DNA of 64,000 nt from Shimia sp022448905 (lineage in GTDB: Bacteria; Pseudomonadota; Alphaproteobacteria; Rhodobacterales; Rhodobacteraceae). Below, piece by piece: positions 42,005-49,617 of the stretch; the stretch's first letter is position 1, and each line of letters begins with the position of its first letter. Both the position numbers and the translations under genes were made by a program. Below the pieces are notes generated by a model that worked only from the letters and a program-made list of their open reading frames with translations, was not told the DNA's origin and searched no databases. The stretch is taken from the NCBI RefSeq assembly GCF_047126315.1, contig NZ_CP138953.1, forward strand, positions 3,162,001-3,226,000. Direction: 5' to 3'.

Positions 42005-42021
42005 TGACAAGTTTCTTATCA
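42005..42021. promoter_or_regulatory. Immunity operator O4 (TGACAA-N5-TTATCA)
   Basis: One mismatch from O3 and 31 bases from it centre to centre. With O3 it controls the rightward early promoter, mirroring O1/O2 on the left. Confidence 0.8.
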
Positions 42022-42057
42022 TAGCGTGACCTCAATTCGAAACCGGAGGTCATCTGA

Positions 42058-42216
42058 ATGTGTGCCGTTACTTGCGCCCTGCGCGTCGTCGCAAATCCCC
42101 GCTCAACCGATACATTCCAAATGCGCTGGATGGCTTGGGCGGTGCTCAAATCCCGTCGCGGGCAACCCATGCTTCAGGTGCGCACCAGCCGCCAAAATCA
42201 GAAGGCCGGCGCGTGA
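42058..42216 (+). CDS. 52-residue leader gene of the rightward early operon
   Basis: Starts MCAVTCALRVV at an ATG with an ideal ribosome binding site (GGAGGT, 7 bases). It ends in TGATG with the next gene. The sequence is basic with two early cysteines and no known family. Being first after O3/O4, it is directly repressor-controlled. Confidence 0.5.
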   Translation: MCAVTCALRVVANPRSTDTFQMRWMAWAVLKSRRGQPMLQVRTSRQNQKAGA

Positions 42217-42554
42217 TGGACGCCGCGACCCTCGCTTCTCAAAAAGATCGCATTGCCGGCGTTCTGGACGCCATCGATGGCAAGGAAGGGCTTGATCGGC
42301 TTGATGCTTTCGCAAACCAGGTTCTGAACAGCGACGGCACCTACCTATTCCCCCGCGAAGGGGAATACGGCACGGCCAACGCCGCCTATGAAATCACCCT
42401 TCACGGCGTCAGCGTCATTGCCTGGTCAGAACGGGATGCCGTTGACCTCTGGGTCGCGTCCGCAAAACGCGAAACGCGCAGCATCACCTGCACCCTCGAC
42501 AGCATTGATCGAATTAGAAACGGCATTGCGCCGCCGCCCGCACACTCCCCCTGA
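42216..42554 (+). CDS. Small prophage protein, unknown function
   Basis: A 112-residue protein starting MDAATLASQKDRIAGVLD, with a helical first part and a beta-rich middle (YEITLHGVSVIAWSERDAVDLW). It is coupled to the upstream gene by TGATG. Function unknown; an early regulatory role is possible by position. Confidence 0.6.
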   Translation: MDAATLASQKDRIAGVLDAIDGKEGLDRLDAFANQVLNSDGTYLFPREGEYGTANAAYEITLHGVSVIAWSERDAVDLWVASAKRETRSITCTLDSIDRIRNGIAPPPAHSP

Positions 42555-42688
42555 AGTCACCAAAAGGAGGATCTCTGTCTCGATTTTCCGACTTCAGGCC
42601 CCTTGCCGGGGGCGACCCATCTCAGATCCCCATGAGAGCTCCCGGCACTTTTCTTCCCCAGGGCTGACAGGCCAGCCCACCCCGCCCG

Positions 42689-42746
42689 GCGCGGCACACA
42701 CCAAAAGACCACCACTCACAACAACGACACCCCGTGTGTGCCGCGC
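42689..42746. repeat. Perfect 13-bp inverted repeat with a 32-base spacer
   Basis: GCGCGGCACACAC (42689-42701) and GTGTGTGCCGCGC (42734-42746) match perfectly. No T-run follows, so it is not a simple terminator. It lies in the only sizeable gap (42555-42767) of the rightward operon, about 0.7 kb before the ParB-like gene, and could be a binding site for that protein or a translation-control stem-loop for the next gene. Confidence 0.65.
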
Positions 42747-42767
42747 AAACCGCAAGAGGATTTTTGC

Positions 42768-42947
42768 ATGTTTAGCCAGTTGAAACTGTCTTACGCCGCC
42801 CTGACCGCCATCCCCATAATTTGGCTGCTCGGCCTGCGCGCTTACCTGAACGCCACCCACGCGGTTGCGCGACCTGGTTCCGCTCTCATGGAATACGGCC
42901 ACCAACTCTACGTTGTCGCCGCATCCGGCTTTAACAGTGGTTGGTAA
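42768..42947 (+). CDS. 59-residue single-pass membrane protein
   Basis: Starts MFSQLKLSYAALTAIPIIWLLG, with one membrane helix at about residues 8-23. ATG 42768 follows AAGAGGA. It lies just after the long inverted repeat. Function unknown. Confidence 0.5.
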   Translation: MFSQLKLSYAALTAIPIIWLLGLRAYLNATHAVARPGSALMEYGHQLYVVAASGFNSGW

Positions 42948-42951
42948 ACAT

Positions 42952-43170
42952 ATGGCCAAAAGAGGAAAACCCAGAGGCCAACAGATGCCGCAAGGGCCTG
43001 CCAGGGGGCATACTCAGCCTTCCGGCATGGTGCAGATTTCAACCCGCTTTGACCCCGACACTTTCGAAGAGATCCGCGCGAAAGCAACGACAGACAACAC
43101 CAGCATCGCCGATGCGGTGCGCACTCTCTGCGAATGGGGATTGGAAGCCGAAAACGATGGTCGGGAGTGA
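42952..43170 (+). CDS. Ribbon-helix-helix (Arc/CopG-like) regulator
   Basis: A 72-residue protein with a basic disordered start and an RHH fold from about residue 26 (MVQISTRFDPDTFEEIRAKA, then IADAVRTLCEWGLE). Such dimers bind operator DNA by a beta-ribbon. It may autoregulate the rightward operon. Confidence 0.65.
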   Translation: MAKRGKPRGQQMPQGPARGHTQPSGMVQISTRFDPDTFEEIRAKATTDNTSIADAVRTLCEWGLEAENDGRE

Positions 43171-43176
43171 TGCCAA

Positions 43177-43371
43177 ATGGATGGTTCACACATCGAGAGA
43201 TCGAAGCGCCGCGAGAACCCCAAGCGCGCCGAGAAGGTCTACCTGGTGACGCTGGCGATTGCCATTGTGACCGCCATTTTGATCCACGTAGCGAGCCAAG
43301 CCATTGGCAAAACAGCGCACACCGTACTGGCGGCCGACGCCCGCGCGACGGCGTTTCAGGAGGGGTGGTGA
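43177..43371 (+). CDS. 64-residue single-pass membrane protein
   Basis: A basic N-terminus (ERSKRRENPKRAEK) is followed by one membrane helix (about residues 22-40), giving an N-in topology. It ends in TGATG with a 21-codon frame. Function unknown. Confidence 0.5.
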   Translation: MDGSHIERSKRRENPKRAEKVYLVTLAIAIVTAILIHVASQAIGKTAHTVLAADARATAFQEGW

Positions 43372-43436
43372 TGCGACTGGAAAACAAACCAAACACTAAA
43401 AACCGGAGGCTTCTTCGCAATGACAACCGGAATTGA
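43371..43436 (+). CDS. 21-codon frame between the membrane protein and the ParB-like gene
   Basis: ATG 43371 overlaps the stop of the preceding gene (TGATG) and the frame runs into the start of the ParB-like gene in another frame. It is very basic (MRLENKPNTKNRRLLRNDNRN). It may only pass ribosomes to the next ribosome binding site. Confidence 0.25.
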   Translation: MRLENKPNTKNRRLLRNDNRN

Positions 43437-45219
43437 AACCCGCACAATCCCGCTGGATCAGCTCTACGTTCACCCCTTCAACCCAAGACAGGACGTCGAC
43501 CACAATGAGATCGAGGCGCTTGCGCGATCCATCCAGGTTGGTGGCGTTATTCACAATCTTGCCGGCTATGCGGATCCGACACGCGATGCGATCGGGATAG
43601 TGGACGGCGGGCGCCGCCTCCGCGCGCTGCAGCACTTGGCCCATACCGATGGTGCAATCACCGAGGTGGAGGTCAAGGTCACCGAAGACGAGCTCACGGC
43701 ACTAAGCTGGGCCGGCGCTGCTAACGTTACGCATCGGCCACTACACCCCGCAGACGAAATTCGCGCCTATCGCGATCAGGACCGGGCCGGTATTAGCCGC
43801 AGCCAAATCGCCTCCGCCTTCGGCTGCAGCCAATCACACGTAAGGCGCCGCTTAAAGCTCGCCGCACTACCAGACAGAGCGCTGGACCTGCTGAAGGCCA
43901 ACAAAATCAATCTGGACGCCGCCAAGGCTTTAACTGTTGGCAATGACTCTACGCTGCAAAAGGCCGTTATTGACGCGATTGAGCAAGGCGAGATCCGTCA
44001 TGTGTATCAGATCAGAGAGGCTCTGAACCCCAAATCCGTACTTTCAACAGATCGCCGTGCGGTGTTTGTCGGCCTTGATGCGTATCAGGCAGAAGGCGGC
44101 GCCATTACTGAAGACCTATTTGAAGAAAACGCCTACCTGCACAACGAAGACCTATTGAACAGGCTCTTTGCTGCCAAGCTTGAAACAAAAACGGAGCAGA
44201 TCCGAAAGGATGAAGGCTGGAGTTGGGCAACACACATCGACGACACGTATCTGCCGTACGACATGCACAGCTGCATGGACCGCCTTCATCCTGAAAACGT
44301 TGAACTGCCTGAAGCGGACCAAGCAGATTTGACCGAACTGGAAAGCGCTTATCACTGGGAGCTTTCTGACGAAGATCGGGAAAAACTGACTAATCTGCGA
44401 AACAGGACACGCGGTGACTTTGATGAAGCAGACATCGCGGGCGGCGGCGTCTTTGTCCTGGTCAACGGTCAAGGCGCGCTCTGTGTCGAGCGCGCTTTCC
44501 GCAAGCAGAATAAAGAGCAGAAAACAACGAAGTCAGGCACCAAAGGAAGTGGCAACAGCAAGCCTGCGCTGCCCCAGAACGCGCTGGACGATCTAAATCG
44601 CATTGCGCTGGCGACCCAACAGGCCGCACTCATCGCAAAGCATGAGCTTCTTTTGGACATCCTCGGTTGGCAGATCGAGAACGGCGCCCGAGCCTGGAAG
44701 CGCCCCCTTGGTGTGACGCTGGACCAGCCAACGCTACGGCCGGAGAAAGATAGCAACTGTCACATCGACGCCCGACTCGAAGCGGTCGAGAACGAAGATT
44801 GGGATGCTGAGTTCACCTTGGACGCTCTTAAGGCGTTCCAGGACAAAGGCAAAAAGCACCGGAATGCCATTATCGCCGCCGGCCTCGCTCGCACCTTGGT
44901 ACCAACGACAGCCAACAAAACCGGCGAAGTGATTGCCGAGCTCGCACCGCCAGACATCCGCAAATACTGGACGCCGGACGCAGACAACTATTTCGGCCGG
45001 CTGCGCGCGGATCTGCTGCCCGCCATTTGGGCCGAGCTGCTCGACCTCGAAGACAACGACGAGCGCCTGGCCGAGTTCACCAAGCTGAAACGCAAAGAGA
45101 AAGCGGCCGAGCTAGGCGCGCTGTTCTCCGACGCATCCGTCCAGGAAGCCCATGGCCTAAGCCGCGATCAGATTGCTCGGATTGACAAATGGCTGCCACC
45201 GGAAATGGCCACCTCATGA
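43420..45219 (+). CDS. ParB/Spo0J-like DNA-binding protein
   Basis: A 599-residue protein. The N-terminal ParB/Srx domain has DQLYVHPFNPR and the GGRRLRAL box (near residue 64, a variant of GERR, which binds CTP in true ParB). An HTH follows (RSQIASAFGCSQSHVRRRLKLA, about residues 126-147), then a long C-terminal region without known domain, much larger than in plasmid ParB. No parA gene is present, so it probably acts as a phage chromatin or transcription factor rather than in partition. ATG 43420 follows CGGAGG. Confidence 0.8.
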   Translation: MTTGIETRTIPLDQLYVHPFNPRQDVDHNEIEALARSIQVGGVIHNLAGYADPTRDAIGIVDGGRRLRALQHLAHTDGAITEVEVKVTEDELTALSWAGAANVTHRPLHPADEIRAYRDQDRAGISRSQIASAFGCSQSHVRRRLKLAALPDRALDLLKANKINLDAAKALTVGNDSTLQKAVIDAIEQGEIRHVYQIREALNPKSVLSTDRRAVFVGLDAYQAEGGAITEDLFEENAYLHNEDLLNRLFAAKLETKTEQIRKDEGWSWATHIDDTYLPYDMHSCMDRLHPENVELPEADQADLTELESAYHWELSDEDREKLTNLRNRTRGDFDEADIAGGGVFVLVNGQGALCVERAFRKQNKEQKTTKSGTKGSGNSKPALPQNALDDLNRIALATQQAALIAKHELLLDILGWQIENGARAWKRPLGVTLDQPTLRPEKDSNCHIDARLEAVENEDWDAEFTLDALKAFQDKGKKHRNAIIAAGLARTLVPTTANKTGEVIAELAPPDIRKYWTPDADNYFGRLRADLLPAIWAELLDLEDNDERLAEFTKLKRKEKAAELGALFSDASVQEAHGLSRDQIARIDKWLPPEMATS

Positions 45220-45353
45220 CGATCAAAACCATCACCATAGGCACCTGCCTCCAGGTCAAAGGCACCCCCTGCAAAACCCACCCAGACGGGCGCGTCTCTA
45301 TCCGTATCGGGGATGTCGTCTACACCGGAAAACCCGTTTCCAAGAGGAAGTAA
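45216..45353 (+). CDS. 45-residue basic prophage peptide
   Basis: Starts MTIKTITIGTCLQVKG at an ATG overlapping the ParB-like stop (ATGA) and ends KPVSKRK. A small beta-barrel-like pattern (VSIRIGDVVYTG) is visible. Function unknown. Confidence 0.5.
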   Translation: MTIKTITIGTCLQVKGTPCKTHPDGRVSIRIGDVVYTGKPVSKRK

Positions 45354-45357
45354 GTGA

Positions 45358-45948
45358 ATGACCATGAATTTCGAAACCCTGCGCGCTGCCAACATTGCCC
45401 GCCAAGAAGAGTGGCCCGGCAACGACAAAGCGGATCCCGCCTTTCGCGCCCTAGAAGTTGCCGATGAAGTGGGCGAGGTCATGGGGGCGGTCAAAAAATG
45501 GCTACGCGCGCAACGCGATATCGCCGGGACAACCCTGACCCTTGAAGACGTGGCAGACGAAATTGGGGACACTTATGTTTCCCTAGACCTCTTCATGCAC
45601 GCGCTGGCCTTACCACCACTACCCGGCATCATGCCAGGCGCACTCGATGACGAAATAAAGGCTAGCGATCTTGCACTAGAAGCGTATGTTTCGGCGGGCC
45701 ACATCGTGGACAGCTTCCTACGTTACGAGCACTCCGAAACAAACAACGAGAGGGAGGCGCGCCGCTTTGACGTTCGCGATGATTGCCTCAATCTCATTAT
45801 CGGAATCGAGAGTCTGGCAAGTTACCTCGGCATCGACACAAACACCGCTGTTGTCGCGAAGTTCAACAAGACATCCGAGAAATACGGAATGGCGACACGA
45901 ATGGAAACGCCAGAGACAGGCTCACGTCAACCGGGAGAGAGAGAATGA
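45358..45948 (+). CDS. MazG-like nucleotide pyrophosphohydrolase
   Basis: A 196-residue all-alpha NTP-pyrophosphatase. The metal-binding E-x-x-E and E-x-x-D helices are visible in EVADEVGEVMGAVKK and in EDVADEIGDTYVSLD (about residues 33-85). Phage MazG-like enzymes remove aberrant or alarmone nucleotides, which may keep the host metabolically active during infection. It overlaps the next gene by ATGA. Confidence 0.75.
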   Translation: MTMNFETLRAANIARQEEWPGNDKADPAFRALEVADEVGEVMGAVKKWLRAQRDIAGTTLTLEDVADEIGDTYVSLDLFMHALALPPLPGIMPGALDDEIKASDLALEAYVSAGHIVDSFLRYEHSETNNEREARRFDVRDDCLNLIIGIESLASYLGIDTNTAVVAKFNKTSEKYGMATRMETPETGSRQPGERE

Positions 45949-46073
45949 CCTCGGGTAAACCGACCTCGCCACCCTGTCAGCTCAAGACAGAATTTCTGTA
46001 CAACTTTTGCGCCACCTGCGGGCGGGACGAGATCGACATGGACAAATGTCCGCGGAAGAAGGAGGGCAAATAA
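45945..46073 (+). CDS. 42-residue zinc-knuckle peptide
   Basis: Contains CATCGRDEIDMDKC, three clustered cysteines that could bind zinc with the earlier Cys11. The ATG overlaps the MazG-like stop and its TAATG overlaps the excisionase start. Function unknown. Confidence 0.5.
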   Translation: MTSGKPTSPPCQLKTEFLYNFCATCGRDEIDMDKCPRKKEGK

Positions 46074-46255
46074 TGGCAGAATCAGACAAGATTTTTGCCC
46101 GGATTAGCGAGTGCCCCACCCTTTTTGGAATGAGCCGAGCAACTGTCTACCGCGGGAAAGACAAGGGGCTCTGGAAGATCTACAAACTCGGGAAAATCTC
46201 GTTGGTCAAGATCTCCGAGGTCCAAGAGGCGATCGAAGCCAGTGCGGAAGCATAA
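46073..46255 (+). CDS. Probable excisionase (AlpA/MerR-type HTH)
   Basis: A 60-residue protein with a winged-helix of excisionase type (LFGMSRATVYRGKDKGLWKIYKLGK, about residues 17-42). It is the last phage gene, 80 bases before attR. In the circular phage it would lie upstream of the integrase in the same direction, about 240 bases away across attP, a usual xis-int arrangement. It directs excisive recombination. Confidence 0.7.
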   Translation: MAESDKIFARISECPTLFGMSRATVYRGKDKGLWKIYKLGKISLVKISEVQEAIEASAEA

Positions 46256-46334
46256 AAATCAATTGGGGGACCACCTGGGGGGCTGCAAAGGCGGACGAAA
46301 CCCAAATGACTTTAAAAACAAATATTTATAGAGA

Positions 46335-46353
46335 TACCATGGTGCGGGTGAAG
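46335..46353. repeat. attR core of the prophage (19-bp direct repeat)
   Basis: Identical to 8723-8741. It contains the 3' CCA and acceptor-stem end of tRNA-Leu on the minus strand, so the phage carries a replacement tRNA tail and leaves the gene functional. Confidence 0.9.
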
Positions 46354-46424
46354 GGACTTGAACCCCCACGCCTCGCGGCGCCAGAACCTAAATCTGGTGC
46401 GTCTACCAATTCCGCCACACCCGC
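46340..46424 (-). tRNA. tRNA-Leu (anticodon TAG), prophage integration target
   Basis: Eighty-five bases. The acceptor stem GCGGGTG pairs with CACCCGC, followed by an encoded CCA. The anticodon stem CCAGA/TCTGG encloses loop TTTAGGT with anticodon TAG, reading CUN leucine codons. A long variable arm (GGCGCCGCGAGGCGT region) marks a class II tRNA. The 3' end overlaps attR. Confidence 0.95.
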
Positions 46425-46503
46425 ATGGTCCGCGCGTCTTAGCAAAGCTTTTTGCGGGATGCGAGAGGTAAAGTGCATCACAGCGCAATTTCTCGCAAAT
46501 CCG

Positions 46504-47562
46504 TCACCCAGCCAACTGAATAGCCTGCACTTCCTGCTTGCACGCCAGGGGTCGCACGAGGCTGCCGCACCCACCGCTTGTCAGACCAGGAAACAGTGCC
46601 CCCAGCTCTGCACGACTGTCTTTTGGCAAGCTCTTCAATGCCATAGGCCCCGCATACAGGCCTTCGGTCAACAACCCGTCACTCTCGACAATCTCGTGCT
46701 GATCAAACTGTAGGTGAATGTACGTGATCTGGTCGGCCAGCGTCGCAACGCGCACCGTGCGATCGTTCACCAAATGCGCCGCTGCGGCCAGCACCTGTGG
46801 CACGCCACAGATCAACTCGGCCCGCCAGCCGTCCAGCAGCACGCGATGCTGCGGCGACACCATCATGTCTCGGCGCGGCCGCCCTGCACCAAACGCATCT
46901 TTGCGGATCACCACAGGTCGGAATGTCGGATTTGCCTGCAGCGCCGCACGGCCCAGCTTCACAGCGCCCACCCAACGCACCGGCTGAAACCCGCGATCCA
47001 ATGTCTTGACCAAATCACCAACCATGATTTCTTCAACCGGCTTGGCGCCTCCCCGTACCCGGATCATTGTCCCAGGTGTGAAACACGGCGGCGCCGCAAT
47101 ATTTGACTGATCCACCGCGGTGCCGCCGGTGGGGCCTTCTCGGGCCGAAATCACCGTCAACGGCACGCCAACTGGAGGGAACTCGTCCACAAACGCCAAG
47201 CCCTCCACCGTGCCGTAGGCTGGAGTGGAATTGTTGAAGTTCACCGAGAGGACGCGATAGGTCTGTCCTGTGCTGGGATCCAACAGAACAAACTCGTATT
47301 CCGCTTCGATCCGCGTATTGTTGCCGTAGGTGGTGCCGTCAAACGTTTGAGATCCCGCCAATCTTTGATTGCCGTCATTATCGTCAAAGTTGGTGTCGCT
47401 GCCGCGATCTCGGACGGAGATCTGTTCCCAGGCGTTGTCCGTCAACGTGATGGTTTCTCCCACAAGGTGGCTGCCATCACCCTGCGTGATCCCGTCCAGC
47501 GAAACGCCACCAGACACAGAGACATGGGACTCGCCCAACGCCCAGAAAGAATAAGTTGCCAT
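46504..47562 (-). CDS. Hint-domain (hedgehog/intein-like) protein
   Basis: A 352-residue protein. The N-terminal half is beta-rich and acidic. From about residue 160 a Hint domain begins with CFTPGTMIRVRGG, a probable nucleophilic Cys, and continues through VGDLVKTLDRG and SPQHRVLLDGW. Roseobacters encode many such proteins, often secreted and with unknown targets. It is the first host gene right of the prophage and appears intact. Confidence 0.8.
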   Translation of the reverse strand: MATYSFWALGESHVSVSGGVSLDGITQGDGSHLVGETITLTDNAWEQISVRDRGSDTNFDDNDGNQRLAGSQTFDGTTYGNNTRIEAEYEFVLLDPSTGQTYRVLSVNFNNSTPAYGTVEGLAFVDEFPPVGVPLTVISAREGPTGGTAVDQSNIAAPPCFTPGTMIRVRGGAKPVEEIMVGDLVKTLDRGFQPVRWVGAVKLGRAALQANPTFRPVVIRKDAFGAGRPRRDMMVSPQHRVLLDGWRAELICGVPQVLAAAAHLVNDRTVRVATLADQITYIHLQFDQHEIVESDGLLTEGLYAGPMALKSLPKDSRAELGALFPGLTSGGCGSLVRPLACKQEVQAIQLAG

Positions 47563-47645
47563 GGAACAGACCTGCCCGACCTGCGTTTTTTTGTTGCAAT
47601 CAGGCTACGTCAAATTTGAAGCAAAGACCAGCAAGCCGCCGCATA

Positions 47646-49442
47646 TTACCGCCGCGCGTTGTCCAAAGAGCGCAATACCTGCGGCAGCATCTCTGGCAAA
47701 TCCTCCGCGATCAACCCCGGCCCAAACGCCCGCGCGCACTCCACATGCAAGCACGCCGCTGCCTCCGCGGCCTGTTGTGGCGCCAACCCACGCGCCAGAA
47801 GCCCGGTGATGAACCCTGCCAAAACATCTCCTGATCCCGCCGTCGCCAACCAGGGCGCAGCGCGCTCATAGACCGCCGCATTCACCGCACAGAACCCATT
47901 TGGCGAGGCAATCACAGTATCCGGCCCCTTGAACAGAACGACGCACCCTGCCCGCGCGGCAGCTTCCCGCGTGGCGTCCACCTTAGAGTAGGCAGGGCCT
48001 TTGGTCGGTGGTTCCGCCAGCTTGGCCGCAATGTCTGGAAACAGCCGCGCAAACTCGCCGCCATGCGGCGTCAACACAACGTTTTCATGCAAAAGATCAA
48101 AAAGTTCTGTCGGGTCACCTGCATAAGCGCTCAACGCATCCGCATCCAGCACCGCAGCACGTTTAGAGGAAAGCGCCACCGGTACCAACTCTCGCGCCCG
48201 CTCCAGTCCCAAGCCCGGCCCCAAACACAGCGCGTTTAGGCGTTCATCCTGCAAGACGTCCGCAAATGCCTGAGCATCCCCCACTCGCTGCAGCATCAAG
48301 GCGGTGATCTGACAAGCCACCTCTTGTTGTGCATTGGGCGGCACGCCCAGCGTGACAAGCCCCGCCCCAATGCGCAAAGCCCCCCGCGCCGCCAACCGAG
48401 CCGCGCCAGTTTTGCCGGAACCGCCGGAGAGTATAAGGGCGTGGCCGTGGGAGAATTTGTGGTTACCTCGATTTTTTTGCAAATGATGCAACGCCAATCT
48501 TCCAAAGGGGCGCGGATCCTCTGAGCGGCTTTGCTGCTCAACAAGCCTCAGAAATACAGGCCTCATCACAGGACTCGGTGATTTCGGTCCAAAGGCAAAC
48601 GCGTCATCATAAGGATCACCATTGTACTGGCATCGCTGTTTAGAAATCCCGATATCTTTGACAACAACCTGGCCACAAAGGTCCGGTCCCTGCGCCAAAA
48701 AATGTCCCGGTTTTGGGCTATCAAAGCACACGGTCAACGCGGCAAATCGATCATGCAAAGCCCGTGGGCCGCCAATGGGCGCCATTCGATCTTTCACTTC
48801 TTTGGGAAGGTTCCGCAGCAACTCGTCTGGCCAAACCGCAATAGGCTCTTGCTGCAACACGTGTCCACTATCCAAACAAAGACCAGACGGCGCATCAATG
48901 CTAATCATTCGGTCCTGGTAGTGATCTCCACCCACGCCCGAAAGATGTCTTACGACGCTAAAAATCTCACCTTCCAATCCTCGCTTTAACCCAGTCCCAA
49001 ACAAGGCATCGACATAAATGTCAGCGAAGCCACCTTTCCGTAGGTTCTTTTCAGTGAGCGGATCAACGTCCCCCAACGCACACCACCGCTGATAGTTCAC
49101 CCGCGCATCCGGCGGCAGCTTCTCGGCATCTCCATAGAGAAGCACCTCAACTGTCCACCCCAGTTCATGCAACAGCCGCGCCACCACAAACCCGTCGCCG
49201 CCATTGTTGCCCGGCCCGCACAGCACCACCGCACACTTCGTCTTGACAGAAGTATCCCGGGGGTCTGGGGGCTGGCCCCCAGCCTCATTATCCCGAGCAC
49301 CAAGCTCCGGCCATTCCTCAAAAATCGCCTCCACCACACCCTGCCCGGCGCGCTCCATCAACTCCAGACCAGTCACATCACCCGACTCAATTGCGGCCTG
49401 CTCGATGGCGCGCATTTGGGCAGCGGTTAACAATTCGCTCAT
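47646..49442 (-). CDS. nnr: Bifunctional NAD(P)H-hydrate epimerase / ADP-dependent dehydratase
   Basis: A 598-residue nicotinamide-repair enzyme. The N-terminal YjeF epimerase domain carries GPGNNGGDGFV (residues 76-86) and the C-terminal ribokinase-like dehydratase has the ATP motif LSGGSGKTGAARLAARGAL and the final TAGSGDVLAGFITGLLA. It converts damaged NADHX back to NADH. Residues 51-69 are encoded by a palindromic repeat inserted in frame, and the linker between domains is longer than usual (about 210-330). It should still be functional, since all motifs are present. Confidence 0.9.
   Translation of the reverse strand: MSELLTAAQMRAIEQAAIESGDVTGLELMERAGQGVVEAIFEEWPELGARDNEAGGQPPDPRDTSVKTKCAVVLCGPGNNGGDGFVVARLLHELGWTVEVLLYGDAEKLPPDARVNYQRWCALGDVDPLTEKNLRKGGFADIYVDALFGTGLKRGLEGEIFSVVRHLSGVGGDHYQDRMISIDAPSGLCLDSGHVLQQEPIAVWPDELLRNLPKEVKDRMAPIGGPRALHDRFAALTVCFDSPKPGHFLAQGPDLCGQVVVKDIGISKQRCQYNGDPYDDAFAFGPKSPSPVMRPVFLRLVEQQSRSEDPRPFGRLALHHLQKNRGNHKFSHGHALILSGGSGKTGAARLAARGALRIGAGLVTLGVPPNAQQEVACQITALMLQRVGDAQAFADVLQDERLNALCLGPGLGLERARELVPVALSSKRAAVLDADALSAYAGDPTELFDLLHENVVLTPHGGEFARLFPDIAAKLAEPPTKGPAYSKVDATREAAARAGCVVLFKGPDTVIASPNGFCAVNAAVYERAAPWLATAGSGDVLAGFITGLLARGLAPQQAAEAAACLHVECARAFGPGLIAEDLPEMLPQVLRSLDNARR
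49265..49282. repeat. Palindromic repeat inside the nnr coding sequence
   Basis: CTGGGGGC-TG-GCCCCCAG is a perfect 8-bp dyad with a 2-base centre. It resembles intergenic palindromes that I associate with Rhodobacteraceae. Here it sits in frame within the epimerase domain, just before the NADHX-binding loop. Confidence 0.65.
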
Positions 49443-49617
49443 TTGAGAAACATCCTGCGATTCAATTCAGCGCATTCTCGCGCCACATTGCCTAATTTTT
49501 AAGCACACCCCTGAAATCCGCCCATCCAGAGAGCCCTGCGTCACCCTATCCAATTGTGACCCCGCAATGAAAGTGGTCTGTCGAATTTCAAGAACGCACC
49601 TGAGGAGGAGCCTCCAC

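Larger units (their letters stand above)
8723..46353. mobile_element. Integrated temperate siphophage (about 37.6 kb)
   Basis: The element is bounded by a 19-bp direct repeat (8723-8741 and 46335-46353). The right copy forms the 3' end of an intact tRNA-Leu gene. It encodes an integrase at one end and a probable excisionase at the other, a complete set of head, tail, packaging, lysis and replication genes, and a two-sided immunity region with operator pairs. Portal, terminase, gpW, tail tube and tape measure genes indicate a long non-contractile tail. No essential module is visibly broken, so it may be inducible. Unusual cargo: a luxI/luxR pair, a NusG paralogue and a ParB-like gene. Confidence 0.93.
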
